From the NCBI RefSeq assembly GCF_000334455.1, contig NZ_BANX01000034.1, forward strand, positions 62,001 through 126,000: DNA of 64,000 nucleotides, written 5' to 3'. A program made the translations under genes and the position numbers. This stretch comes from Gordonia soli NBRC 108243 (GTDB taxonomy: Bacteria; Actinomycetota; Actinomycetes; Mycobacteriales; Mycobacteriaceae). Below, in pieces: positions 1 through 9,200 of this stretch (position 1 is the stretch's first letter; each line of letters opens with the position of its first letter). Under the pieces are notes generated by a model. It had not been told where the DNA came from and ran no database searches. It worked only from the letters and a program-made list of their open reading frames with translations.

Positions 1-147
1 GCCGGTCCGCCGCGTCCGCCCGCTGGTGGGGCCGCGCCGTCGTCGGAGAGCGCACCCGATCAACCCACCGCCGAGGACGACCTCGTCGACACCGTCGCCA
101 CCACTGCCGACGACGTCGATTCGCAGGCATCGATAACCCATGCGTGA
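1..147 (+). CDS. C-terminal fragment of an unidentified protein
   Basis: The window opens inside an open frame (frame 1) that ends at TGA 145-147. The 48 visible residues begin Pro/Ala/Gly-rich and become acidic (a run like AEDDLVDTV) before ending in SITHA. The third codon position is strongly G/C, as in real genes here, but no domain is visible and the start lies outside the window. It could be a disordered C-terminal tail. No function can be assigned. Confidence 0.4.
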   Translation, partial: AGPPRPPAGGAAPSSESAPDQPTAEDDLVDTVATTADDVDSQASITHA

Positions 148-238
148 CAACTGAACACGTCGATCGCGCGGCGGCCCCGCCGATCGGGGTCGGTCTCGGC
201 CGGCCACAGCCCAATGCCGGTATCCCCAGGAGGGTCCG

Positions 239-433
239 ATGAGAATCACCATCGACCAAGACAAGTGCATCGCGTCTGGACAATGCGTCGCCGCAGCGTC
301 GGACGTGTTCGACCAACGTGACGAGGACGGTATCGCGATCCTCGTCAACGACGATCCGCCGGCCGAGGATGCCGCGGACGTTCATCACGCCGCCGCAGTG
401 TGTCCAGCCCTGGCGATCCTCGTCGAGGACTGA
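239..433 (+). CDS. P450-type ferredoxin, single 3Fe-4S or 4Fe-4S cluster
   Basis: This 64-residue acidic ferredoxin probably passes electrons to the P450 that starts 34 bp downstream. The cluster motif is C10-IASGQ-C16 with a distal C55-P. The position that is Cys in classical 4Fe-4S ferredoxins holds Ser13, as in the [3Fe-4S] ferredoxins that accompany actinobacterial P450s. A strong AGGAGGG (228-234) sits 4 nt before the ATG. The same strand and short gap suggest an operon of ferredoxin, P450 and KstD-like flavoprotein. No ferredoxin reductase is adjacent, so one must be supplied from elsewhere. Confidence 0.93.
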   Translation: MRITIDQDKCIASGQCVAAASDVFDQRDEDGIAILVNDDPPAEDAADVHHAAAVCPALAILVED

Positions 434-467
434 CCTTTCCACAGCCGATCACGGAGGAACACCGCAG

Positions 468-1697
468 ATGTCAGACACGGTCACCGAGGTCCGTAACGAG
501 ACGGTCCCGTATTTCCCGATGGACAGGGACGCTCGTTGCCCCTTCGCCCCGCCGGACGGGACCCGCGTGTTGCGTGAGTCCAATCCGGTTTCCCGGGTGG
601 AGATCTGGGATGGGTCGCGACCGTGGCTCGTCACCGGCCATGCCGAGCAGAAGGCGTTGCTGGGCGATCCGCGGATCAGTGTCGACGAGAAGCTGCCGGG
701 CTTCCCGCACTGGAACGAGGGAATGGCCGCGAACGTGGGGATGCGGCCCAAGTCGGTGTTCAACTCCGACGGGGCCGATCACTCTCACTTCCGTCGGATG
801 ATGACCAGGGCCTTCACCTTCAAGCGGGTCAAGGAGTTGCGACCGTTCATCCAGGAGACCACCGACGAGCTCATCGACACGATCCTCGCCGGCCCCAAAC
901 CCGCCGACCTCGTGGCCACTCTCGCGCTGCCGCTCCCGTCCATCGTGATCAGCCAGATGCTCGGTGTCCCTTACGACAGTCATGCCTTCTTCCAGGAGAA
1001 CTCCGTCAAGAGTGTCGATCGGTACGCGACGCCGGAAGAGAACATGCAGGCTTTCGCCGCCATGTTCATGTTCATGCTCGAACTGGTCGAGAAGAAGATG
1101 AGCGAGCCGGCCGACGACGTGCTCAGTGATTTCGCGAGGCACGCGAAGGAGGGCGAGATCGACGCAGCCGAGGCCGCGCAGATGGGCCTGGGGATGCTCA
1201 TCGCCGGTCACGAGACCAGCGCCAACATGATCGCGCTGGGAACACTCGCATTGCTGGAGAATCCGGATCAGCTCTCGATTCTCCGGTCCGGAGACGACAA
1301 GGTCGTCGGCGACGCAGTGGAAGAGCTGATGCGATACCTGGGCATCATCCACAACGGACAGCGTCGGATCGCCCTGGAGGACATCGAGATCTCCGGGCAG
1401 CACATCAACGCGGGGGACGGCGTCATCATCGAGTTGAGCTCGTCGAACTGGGACCCCGCGGCGTTCCCGGAGCCGGAACGTCTGGACCTCACGCGGTCGG
1501 CCCGCCACCACACCGGTTTCGGCTTCGGGCCCCATCAGTGCATCGGCCAACAGCTCGCCCGAGCCGAGTTGCAGATCGTGTACACGAGCATCTTCGAGCG
1601 GATCCCGGACATCCGGATCGCAGTGCCCACGGAGCAGATCGAATTCAAGTCCGACCGACTCGCCTACGGGGTCTACTCGCTACCGATCACCTGGTGA
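468..1697 (+). CDS. cytochrome P450, CYP105-like
   Basis: A soluble heme monooxygenase of 409 residues. It has an I-helix AGHETS oxygen-binding motif near residues 246-251, a K-helix ExxR (EELMR) near 285-288, and a heme loop FGFGPHQCIG with the thiolate Cys near 358. The N-terminal pattern (PMDRDARCPFAPP, then WDGSRPWLVTG) resembles the CYP105 family, which oxidises steroids, terpenoids and xenobiotics. I chose ATG 468 because GGAGG lies at 453-457 and homologues start this way; a longer frame from 318 overlaps the ferredoxin gene and is unlikely. The substrate is unknown. Its likely redox partner is the ferredoxin just upstream. Confidence 0.95.
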   Translation: MSDTVTEVRNETVPYFPMDRDARCPFAPPDGTRVLRESNPVSRVEIWDGSRPWLVTGHAEQKALLGDPRISVDEKLPGFPHWNEGMAANVGMRPKSVFNSDGADHSHFRRMMTRAFTFKRVKELRPFIQETTDELIDTILAGPKPADLVATLALPLPSIVISQMLGVPYDSHAFFQENSVKSVDRYATPEENMQAFAAMFMFMLELVEKKMSEPADDVLSDFARHAKEGEIDAAEAAQMGLGMLIAGHETSANMIALGTLALLENPDQLSILRSGDDKVVGDAVEELMRYLGIIHNGQRRIALEDIEISGQHINAGDGVIIELSSSNWDPAAFPEPERLDLTRSARHHTGFGFGPHQCIGQQLARAELQIVYTSIFERIPDIRIAVPTEQIEFKSDRLAYGVYSLPITW

Positions 1698-1734
1698 CGG
1701 CAAGCGCGACTTCACAACCTAGGAAAGTGCTGCG

Positions 1735-3435
1735 ATGAGCGAATGGGACCACGTCACCGACTTCCTGGTGATCGGATCGGGCGGGGGACTCGTCGGCGCG
1801 TTGCACGCGGCGGCACTCGGTCTGGACGTGCTGGTCGTCGAGAAGTCCGACAAGATCGGCGGCTCGACCGGCATGTCCGGTGGGGTCATCTGGCTGCCCA
1901 ACAATCCGCTGATGGCGGCGGAGTCGGTGCCGGACACGCCGGAGGACGCCGTCGCGTACTTCGATTCGGTGGCCGGTCCCGCGGGCGACGTCAGCCCGGC
2001 GACCTCCGCGGCACGCCGCAGGACCTACCTCGAGGCCGGGAACCGGATGTTCGGGTTCCTCCAGGACGAAGGCGTCCCGTTCATCCGGTGTGAGGGCTAC
2101 AGCGACTACTACTCCGGTGCCCGCGGGATCGACGGAGGATCGGCGCGTTCACGATCGGTGGAGGCGGCCGCTTTCGACACCCGGGAGCTCGGTGAGTGGG
2201 CCGGACGATTGCGTCCGCCCGTGGCCGGTGCGATGACGATGTACACCTATGAGGCGGCACACGCGTCCAACCTTCGTACCCGCCAGGGGCTCGGGGTGAT
2301 GAGTCGCGTGATGGGGCGCACCGTGTGGGGCCGCCTGCGAGGGAAGAAGTACGTCACCAACGGCGCCGCGCTGATCGGATACGTGCTCAAAGCGGTTCTG
2401 AAACGCGGCATCCCGGTGTGGAACGATGCTGCACTGGTCGACCTGATCGTCCAGGACGAGGAGGTCGTCGGTGCAGTGGTCAACCGGGCGGGGGTGACGA
2501 CCCGGGTCCGGGCTCGGGCCGGCGTGCTGTTGACCGCAGGTGGATTCGCCCACAATTCGGAGATGCGGGCAGAATTCGGTGCCGGTCAGCCAGGTCGTTC
2601 GGCGTGGTCGAGCGCGAACCCCGGCGACACGGGCGAGGCGATCCAGATCGCGATGAAGTACGGCGCGGCCACCGACATGATGGACGAGGCGTGGTGGCTC
2701 CCGTCCTGGCTCATGCCCGACGGTGTGCCGTCGATGTGCATCAGCGAACGCAGCAAGCCGCATTCGATCATGGTGGATTCGCACGGTGACCGGTACTTCA
2801 ACGAAGCCGTCGCGTATCAAGAAGCGGGACAGCAGATGTTCCGGCACGAGCGAGAGGTCGGTGGCGCGTTGCCGTCCTGGCTGATCGTCGACTCCCGGCA
2901 TCGTTCGCACTACGTGTTCGGTTTCGCACCCCCTGGGCGGACCCCCAAGGAGTGGATCGCCAGCGGGGCGATGAAGAAGGCCGACAGCCTCTCCGAGCTG
3001 GCGCGCCAGTGTGGCATCGATGCCGACGCCCTGGCCGCCACCGTGGCCCGGTTCAACGGTTTCGCCGCGACCGGCGTCGACGTCGACTTCCACCGCGGCG
3101 AAGGGGATCACGAGCGATATCAGGGTGATCCGACGCATACCCCGAATGCCTGTCTCGGCTCGGTCGAGAAGCCACCCTTCTACGCCGTCCCGATGTATCC
3201 AGGGGACATCGGCACCAATGGTGGCGTGCTGTCCGACGAGTTCGGACGAGTCCTCACCGAAGACGGTCGGCCGATCGCCGGGCTATACGCCGCAGGCAAC
3301 TGCACCGCGTCGGTGATGGGACGCAAGTACCTCGGGGCCGGCGCCACCATCGGACCGTCGGTGGTCTTCTCCTATGTGGCCGCGCAGCATGCGCGCGACG
3401 AGGTCGGACGAGCACAGGCTGCGGCCGGAGAGTGA
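1735..3435 (+). CDS. FAD-binding dehydrogenase of the 3-ketosteroid 1-dehydrogenase (KstD)/fumarate reductase family
   Basis: A 566-residue flavoprotein. The N-terminal dinucleotide-binding motif is VIGSGGGLVGALHAAALG (about residues 12-29), followed by VVEKSDKIGGSTGMSGG. The C-terminal FAD motif is GLYAAGNCTASVMGRKYLGAG. This architecture is that of FAD_binding_2 enzymes such as 3-ketosteroid delta-1-dehydrogenase, which introduce a double bond next to a ketone. It lies 37 bp after the P450 and is probably co-transcribed. Assignment to true KstD activity is uncertain: the family also covers other alpha,beta-dehydrogenations. The gene ends just before a palindromic terminator. Confidence 0.88.
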   Translation: MSEWDHVTDFLVIGSGGGLVGALHAAALGLDVLVVEKSDKIGGSTGMSGGVIWLPNNPLMAAESVPDTPEDAVAYFDSVAGPAGDVSPATSAARRRTYLEAGNRMFGFLQDEGVPFIRCEGYSDYYSGARGIDGGSARSRSVEAAAFDTRELGEWAGRLRPPVAGAMTMYTYEAAHASNLRTRQGLGVMSRVMGRTVWGRLRGKKYVTNGAALIGYVLKAVLKRGIPVWNDAALVDLIVQDEEVVGAVVNRAGVTTRVRARAGVLLTAGGFAHNSEMRAEFGAGQPGRSAWSSANPGDTGEAIQIAMKYGAATDMMDEAWWLPSWLMPDGVPSMCISERSKPHSIMVDSHGDRYFNEAVAYQEAGQQMFRHEREVGGALPSWLIVDSRHRSHYVFGFAPPGRTPKEWIASGAMKKADSLSELARQCGIDADALAATVARFNGFAATGVDVDFHRGEGDHERYQGDPTHTPNACLGSVEKPPFYAVPMYPGDIGTNGGVLSDEFGRVLTEDGRPIAGLYAAGNCTASVMGRKYLGAGATIGPSVVFSYVAAQHARDEVGRAQAAAGE

Positions 3436-3461
3436 CGTCGGACTGATTCGGACGACCGAAC

Positions 3462-3488
3462 GCCCTGCGATCACCGTGATCGCAGGGC
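3462..3488. terminator. bidirectional hairpin between convergent genes
   Basis: A perfect inverted repeat with 13-nt arms (left arm GCCCTGCGATCAC, one central base) lies between the KstD-like gene (+) and the ferredoxin gene (-), which converge here. There is no long T tract, as is common in actinobacteria. A shared terminator is the simplest reading. The remaining bases of this roughly 200-bp gap show nothing else. Confidence 0.65.
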
Positions 3489-3644
3489 GGAATGCGTTTG
3501 CGAGCGGCCCGAATGCGTCCACCGGTGTCGCGCGGGAACGTCCTCGGCCTTCACCGGGGACGATCGCCGACCGCTTCGGGTCGTCGGTTCTTCGCCGGTC
3601 GAGAAGGGCAGGAGAGAGCCACGAGGCCTGGCCTGCCCAGTTCG

Positions 3645-3836
3645 TCAGTCGTCCACCGAGATCGCCCGCCGCGGGCATTGGCGGACCGCTTCGAGAACCT
3701 CGCCCTCGATGTCAGGGGTCACCGTCTCGCGGAGGACGTGCAGGTTGTCGTCGTCGTCGAGGTCGAAGACGTCGGGGGCCGCGAACACGCAGAGTCCGTT
3801 GCTCTCGCAGATCCCGTAGTTCACATCGATCTTCAT
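3645..3836 (-). CDS. P450-type ferredoxin (Asn at the variable ligand position)
   Basis: A 63-residue acidic ferredoxin: MKIDVNYG then C10-ESNGL-C16, with the distal C54-P. Asn13 replaces the second Cys of classical clusters, so a [3Fe-4S] cluster or an unusual 4Fe-4S cluster is expected. It is the last gene of a minus-strand group with the SDR (3936-4772) and P450 (4834-6033) and probably serves that P450. It differs from the first ferredoxin in this window at the variable ligand position (Ser13 there), so each P450 seems to have a private partner. Confidence 0.92.
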   Translation of the reverse strand: MKIDVNYGICESNGLCVFAAPDVFDLDDDDNLHVLRETVTPDIEGEVLEAVRQCPRRAISVDD

Positions 3837-3935
3837 TGCAGGCTCCCAGGGCTGATCGGGTCGTCCCGGGTGACCGGGACACCGATGCGGCGCGTCTGTT
3901 CCTGCATGACGCGCCGCATCGGCAGGTTCGTTCCC

Positions 3936-4772
3936 CTACTTGAGACAGGCGCCCGCATCGACCGGCAGCTGCACGCCGGTGATGTAGCGCGATTCCTCGG
4001 AGGCGAGGAAGAGCACCGCGTTGCTGATGTCCTCGGGCTCGACCCACGGGACCGGCAGGGTGTTCATCATCTGCGAGATCGGTGCGAAATCGTCCGGACC
4101 AGGGTTCTCGAGGTCGGGGCGGAACATCCCGTAGGTGGCCTCGTTCATGATCATCGCGGTGTTGACCTGCGTCGGGTGGACACTGTTGACGCGGATCTTG
4201 TGCTGCGCCAACTCGATCGCGAGTGTCTTCATGATCCCGACCACCCCGTGCTTCGCAGTGACGTAGTGACCGCAGAACGGGTACGACTTGATGCCGCCCA
4301 CCGAACTGGTGAGCACGATCGATCCGCCTCGACCGCCTGCCACGATGTGGGGGATCGCGACTTTCGCGGTGTGCCACACGCCGGTCATGTTGACGTCGAT
4401 CATGTCCTGCCAGGTGGTGACGTCCATGTCCTCCAACGACGTGCCACCCGTGGCGATACCCGCGTTCGCCGCGACGATGTCGAGTCGGCCGAACTGTTCG
4501 ACACCGGTCTGCACGGCCTTGCCCAGTCCATCGAGATCGCGGACGTCGACCTTCGCGGTGACGACCCGGCGGTCGTGCGCCTTCACGAGATCGGCCGTCT
4601 CGGCGAGGTCCTCTTCGCTGGCCAGATCGAACGGGACACCTTCGATCGGTTCGCAGACGTCGACGGCGATGATGTCGGCGCCCTCGGATGCGAGCCGGAC
4701 CGCGTGTGCCCGTCCTTGGCCCCGGCCGGCGCCGGTGATGAAGGCGACCTTGCCCTCGACTCTTCCGGTCAT
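3936..4772 (-). CDS. mycofactocin-coupled-type short-chain dehydrogenase
   Basis: A 278-residue SDR oxidoreductase. The NAD-binding motif TGAGRGQGRAHAVRLA and the following GADIIAVDV are typical of the mycofactocin-associated SDR group (carveol dehydrogenase-like), which keep NAD(H) tightly bound and re-oxidise it with the peptide-derived cofactor mycofactocin. The active-site Ser (VLTSSVGG) and YVTAK are present. I chose the start MTGRVEGKV because AGGAGG lies 6-10 nt upstream; the frame extends further to 5048, but that part overlaps the P450 gene. It probably oxidises the alcohol made by the neighbouring P450. The mycofactocin biosynthesis genes are not in this window. Confidence 0.9.
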   Translation of the reverse strand: MTGRVEGKVAFITGAGRGQGRAHAVRLASEGADIIAVDVCEPIEGVPFDLASEEDLAETADLVKAHDRRVVTAKVDVRDLDGLGKAVQTGVEQFGRLDIVAANAGIATGGTSLEDMDVTTWQDMIDVNMTGVWHTAKVAIPHIVAGGRGGSIVLTSSVGGIKSYPFCGHYVTAKHGVVGIMKTLAIELAQHKIRVNSVHPTQVNTAMIMNEATYGMFRPDLENPGPDDFAPISQMMNTLPVPWVEPEDISNAVLFLASEESRYITGVQLPVDAGACLK

Positions 4773-4833
4773 GAGTACTCCTCCTGATGATGTCCATCGG
4801 TGGTGTGAGCGCCGACGCCGTCGACGCGAACTG

Positions 4834-6033
4834 TCAGAACGTGGCGGGCAAGGTGTCCCAGCCGCGCACCGTGGAGGTCGGCGACAGCGACGCCTGCGAG
4901 AGATCGACCTCCCATTCGGGGAAGCGCTTGAGGATCTCCTCGAGGGCGATCCGGCCTTCGAGTCGAGCCAGCGCCGACCCCAGGCAGTAGTGGGTGCCGA
5001 CACTGAACGTGAGGTGCTGCTTGGTGTTCCGATGGATGTCGAAGACATCTCCGTCCGGTGCGAACTGACGCTCGTCCCGGTTGGCCGCGCCGATCAGCAT
5101 CATCATCACGCTGCCGGCGGGCACCGTCTGGCCGTGCAGCTCCACGTCGCGCGTCACGTAACGCGCGACATGCGGCGCGGGAGGCTCGAATCGCAGCAGT
5201 TCCTCGACCGCGTTCGGCACCAGCTTCGGGTTCTCCACGAGCTCGCGTCGCTGATCCGGATTCTCGGCGAGAACCTTGCCCGCCCAGCCGATCAGACGGG
5301 TGGTGGTCTCGTTGCCCGCGCCGGAGACGACGTTGACGTAGGTCAGCAGCTCGTCGCGTGCGAGTTTGCGTACCGTGCCGGTCTCGTCCTCGAATTCGAC
5401 GTTCAGGAGTTCGGTCATGATGTCGTCGGACGGATGCTCGGCGCGCCAGTCGATGTATGCGCCGAAGATGTCGCCGGTGGCCATCCCCTCCTCGGCCGCA
5501 CGCATCGGTTTGCCCTCTTCCGTGCGCATCTGATCGTTGGCGAAGTCGCGGATGGCCTCCTGGTCCTCCTCCGGGATGCCGAGGAGCATGCCGATCACCT
5601 TCATCGGCATCTGCGCACCGAGGTCCTTGACGAAGTCGAAGTTGCCGGTGCCGACGAGTGGGTCGAGGCTGGCGGCGCAGAACTCGCGGATCTGGGGTTC
5701 GAGGCCGAAGATCTTGCGCGGGGTGAACATCCGCGAGAGCAGTTTGCGGTGGATGTCATGGATGGGTGGATCCTCGAAGATGAGCACACCCGGCGGGATG
5801 TCGATGTTCGCCTTGATCAGCTCGAGGATCGCGCCTCGGCTGGACGAGAAGAGATCCCAATCGCTGAGTGCGGCGTTGACATCGTCGTAGCGGCTCAGAG
5901 CGTAGAAGTCGTGCTCTTCGTTGCGGTAGAGCGGAGCTTCGTCGCGGATCAACTTGAACATCGGATACGGGTCGGCGTTGAGCTTGACGTCGTAGGGGTC
6001 GTACCGCACGTCGCTCGTCGTACTGCTCGTCAC
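4834..6033 (-). CDS. cytochrome P450
   Basis: A heme monooxygenase of about 399 residues. The I-helix motif is GAGNETTTR, the K-helix EELLR, and the heme loop FSVGTHYCLGSALARLEG. The domain begins RYDPYDVKLNADPYPMFKLIRDEAPLY, the usual N-terminus of the class. I prefer a GTG start at 6033 (VTSSTTSDVRYDPYD) with GAGAGG upstream; an ATG at 6141 would add 36 residues without family resemblance. The stop is 61 bp before the SDR start, so P450-SDR-ferredoxin form an operon. The substrate is not apparent; the context suggests a terpenoid or steroid-like alcohol or ketone route. Confidence 0.93.
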   Translation of the reverse strand: MTSSTTSDVRYDPYDVKLNADPYPMFKLIRDEAPLYRNEEHDFYALSRYDDVNAALSDWDLFSSSRGAILELIKANIDIPPGVLIFEDPPIHDIHRKLLSRMFTPRKIFGLEPQIREFCAASLDPLVGTGNFDFVKDLGAQMPMKVIGMLLGIPEEDQEAIRDFANDQMRTEEGKPMRAAEEGMATGDIFGAYIDWRAEHPSDDIMTELLNVEFEDETGTVRKLARDELLTYVNVVSGAGNETTTRLIGWAGKVLAENPDQRRELVENPKLVPNAVEELLRFEPPAPHVARYVTRDVELHGQTVPAGSVMMMLIGAANRDERQFAPDGDVFDIHRNTKQHLTFSVGTHYCLGSALARLEGRIALEEILKRFPEWEVDLSQASLSPTSTVRGWDTLPATF

Positions 6034-6159
6034 AGGTCTGGCCTCTCGCGGACTGGCACTTGCGTGGTTCTGGGACACCGGTCGCGGTCGATTGCGGGCC
6101 GGCGCTGCGCCCAGTGTGAAGCAAATTTCAACGTGGTGCAACTAACACTACCCTGAAAT

Positions 6160-6174
6160 GAGAACGTCATTCTC
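6160..6174. promoter_or_regulatory. candidate operator upstream of the minus-strand P450 operon
   Basis: GAGAACGTCATTCTC is a 5-5-5 inverted repeat (GAGAA/TTCTC). It lies in the 224-bp gap between the end of the oxidoreductase gene at 6258 and the P450 start at 6033. Its size and form fit a TetR-family operator. No TetR gene is in the window, so the regulator would be elsewhere. Confidence 0.4.
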
Positions 6175-6257
6175 GCTGGCCCGAGTGATGCTCGGACGGT
6201 CAGCGTTCGAGGTCCGGGGTCGCGGACCTCGGACGCCGACCGGTGGAGAGGTGAGAG

Positions 6258-9200
6258 CTAGACGCTCAGAGCAGCCATCCGTCGGGTCACTTCGGCTCGA
6301 TACGCCGCGACGTTGGCGAGTTTGATGTCCTCGTAGCCCCGGACCATGTCCGGCAACTCGGCGACGGCGACCGCCTCGGACATCTGCCCCTCGAGGCCGT
6401 TGTCGCCGATCGCCGACAGCAGGCGTTCGACGACCTCTCGGTACTCCACGATCAATGCGCGTTCGGTACGTCGGACCTCGTTGCGGCCGAACGGGTCGAG
6501 AGGGGTGCCCCGGAGGCGCTTCATCTTCGCCAGACCGCGCAGGCCAGGAGTCGCCCACGACCCGAGTGACATCTTGTGTCGCATGCCCATTGCGCGCAGC
6601 GTCGGCGGATGTAGCCGGACGGCGACTTTGGCATCGTCACCGAACTCCTCGGCGATCTCGGCGGCGAAGTCGGGATCGGCGGTGAGACGGGCGACCTCGT
6701 ACTCGTCCTTGTAGGCCATGAGCTTGAACAGGTTGCGCGCCACCGCCTCGGTGAGCTCAGCTGTCGCGGACACGTGGACTCGCTCGACCAGATCGAGATA
6801 TGCACGCGCATATCGTTCGTCGGCGTAGGAGGTCAGTTCGTCGAATCGCCGGGTGATCAGCGCGGCGACATCGGCATCGAGGCCGTCCACAGCGCCGACG
6901 GCAGCCAGTGCCACGGAGCTGGGCTCGGTGGTCGCGGGTCGCGGCCGGAGGGCCGCAACCGTGTCGACCACCGCGTGCGGCGCGACCACTGCCTGTCGGC
7001 CGCGTCGGAATGCCTGGAGGTTGCGGGCCACCGCGACCCCGTTCATCTCGATCGCATGCTCGATCGACTCGCCCGAGATCGGGAGCGCACCGGTTTGATA
7101 CGCCGCACCGACCATCAGCATGTTGGCGTACTGCTCGTCGCCGAACAGCTCTGTCGACAGTGCGCCGGGATCCAGGTAGACGGCCCGGGCGACCCGTGCG
7201 TCGATCGCCGAATGCACTGCGCCGGCGGCCGGGAACCGGACCGAGGTGTCGATGACCATCGCGCCGGTGGGGATCTCGGTGGTCGAGACGACTGCGGTCG
7301 TGCGCTCGGGTGCGGTCACCCGGAGATTTGCCGGATCGGTTGCGACCAGCGGATCACACGCCAGATAGAGGTCGCAGTCGTCGGAGGCGACCTTGGCTGC
7401 CTGCTCGACCACCCCGGTGGTGACCTTGAGATCGCTGACGACCGCGCCGCCCTTCTGCGCCAGACCGGTCATGTCGACCGTGCGGGCCGCCTTGCCGTCG
7501 AGGACCGCGGCCGTGGCGAGCACCTGCGAGACGGTGACCACACCGGTTCCGCCGATCCCGGTGACCCGCACCGTGAACGATTCCCGGTCACTCGGGGACG
7601 GATGTGCCAGTTCCGTCGCGTCCAGATCGGGAGCCGTTGCGCGCCGGCGCGTCGTGGTCGGCGTGACCGTCACGAACGAGGGGCAGTCGCCATCCAGGCA
7701 GGAGAAGTCGAGATTGCACGAGCTCTGGTCGATCCGTGTCTTGCGGCCGAACTCGGTCGGTACCGGATGAACCGACAGACAGTTGGACTTCTGGCCGCAG
7801 TCGCCGCACCCTTCGCAGATGCGCTCGTTGATCATCACCCGCTGCGCGGGAAAAGATTCGGTGCCGCGCTTGCGTTTCCGGCGCTTCTCGGCGGCGCAGT
7901 GTTGATCGTGGATGAGCACGGTGACACCGGGGATCGCGGCGAGTTCCTGCTGGACCGCCATCAGATCGTCACGCGGGCGGACCTCGACGCCGGCGGCGAG
8001 GTCCATCCCCCGACTCCGTGCGGGGTCCTCGGAGGTCACCACGATCCGGGCGACACCCTCGGCGCTCAGCAGTGCGGTGAGCCGTCCGAGGTCCATGGCG
8101 CCCACCGGATCCTGTCCGCCGGTCATCGCCACGGTGCCGTTGTAGAGCAGCTTGTAGGTGATGTTCTCGCCCGATGCGACGGCTGCCCGCAGGGCCAGCG
8201 ACGCGGAGTGCATGAACGTCCCGTCGCCGACGTTCTGCACGAAGTGGTCGGCCGACACGAACGGGGCCATACCCAACCACTGCGCACCCTCGCCGCCCAT
8301 CTGGGTGACGCCGGCGATGTCGCCGACCTGTCGCTCGTCCATCAGCAACACCATTGCGTGGCAACCGATCCCGGCGCCGACGAGGGTGTCGGGTGCCACG
8401 TGCGTCGAGCTGTTGTGCGGACAGCCCGAGCAGAAGTACGGGGTCCGTACCGCCAGGGGGAGTTCGATACGGGTCCGCCTGCGCGCCTTGGTGTCCAGCC
8501 AGGCTAGTGCGGCGTCGACGCGGTGATGGCGTGCGAGTCGCTGTGCCAGACCGCGGGTGACGGCGTCGACGTCGAGTTCGCCGAAGCGGGAGAAGAGCGT
8601 CGATCCGTCCTCGTTCGACTTGCCCACAATCCGGGGCGCACCGGGGTGGCGGAAGAGTATGTCGCGCATCATCGTCTCGATGAAGTCGCGCTTCTCCTCG
8701 ACGACGATGACCTCCTCGAGCCCGCCGGACGCGGTGTCGCCGATGAAGCGGTGCAGGATCTCCCGTTCGATCGGGTAGACCATGCCCAACTTGAGGATCC
8801 GGATGCCGAGCCGGGTGAGGTCGGCGTCGGTGATCCCCATCAGCCGCAGTGCTTCGCGCAGGTCGAGGTAGGTCTTTCCGGCTGCGACGATGCCGATGCG
8901 ATCGTCGGGGCTGCTGACCACGATCCGGTTCAGACCGTTGAGACGGGCGTACTCGGTCGCCCGGGGCATCCGGATGGTGAGCTGGTTCTGCTCGAGTTCC
9001 ATGAGGTGCGCACCGAGGAGTCGGCCACTGGGTACGTGAGGGCTCACTCCCATCGGCTCGTGGACCGGAACGATCCGATCCGGGTCCACCACTGCGGTGG
9101 ATGCGCCGTCGGCGACGTGCGCGGAGATCTTCATCGAGGTCCACAGGCCGCTGACACGGCTCATCATCGCCGCGTGGATGCCGAGATCGAGGATGTCCTG

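Noticed and set aside
3492-4787. 431-codon plus-strand frame across the ferredoxin and SDR genes
   Set aside because: It is antisense to two genes with clear motifs.
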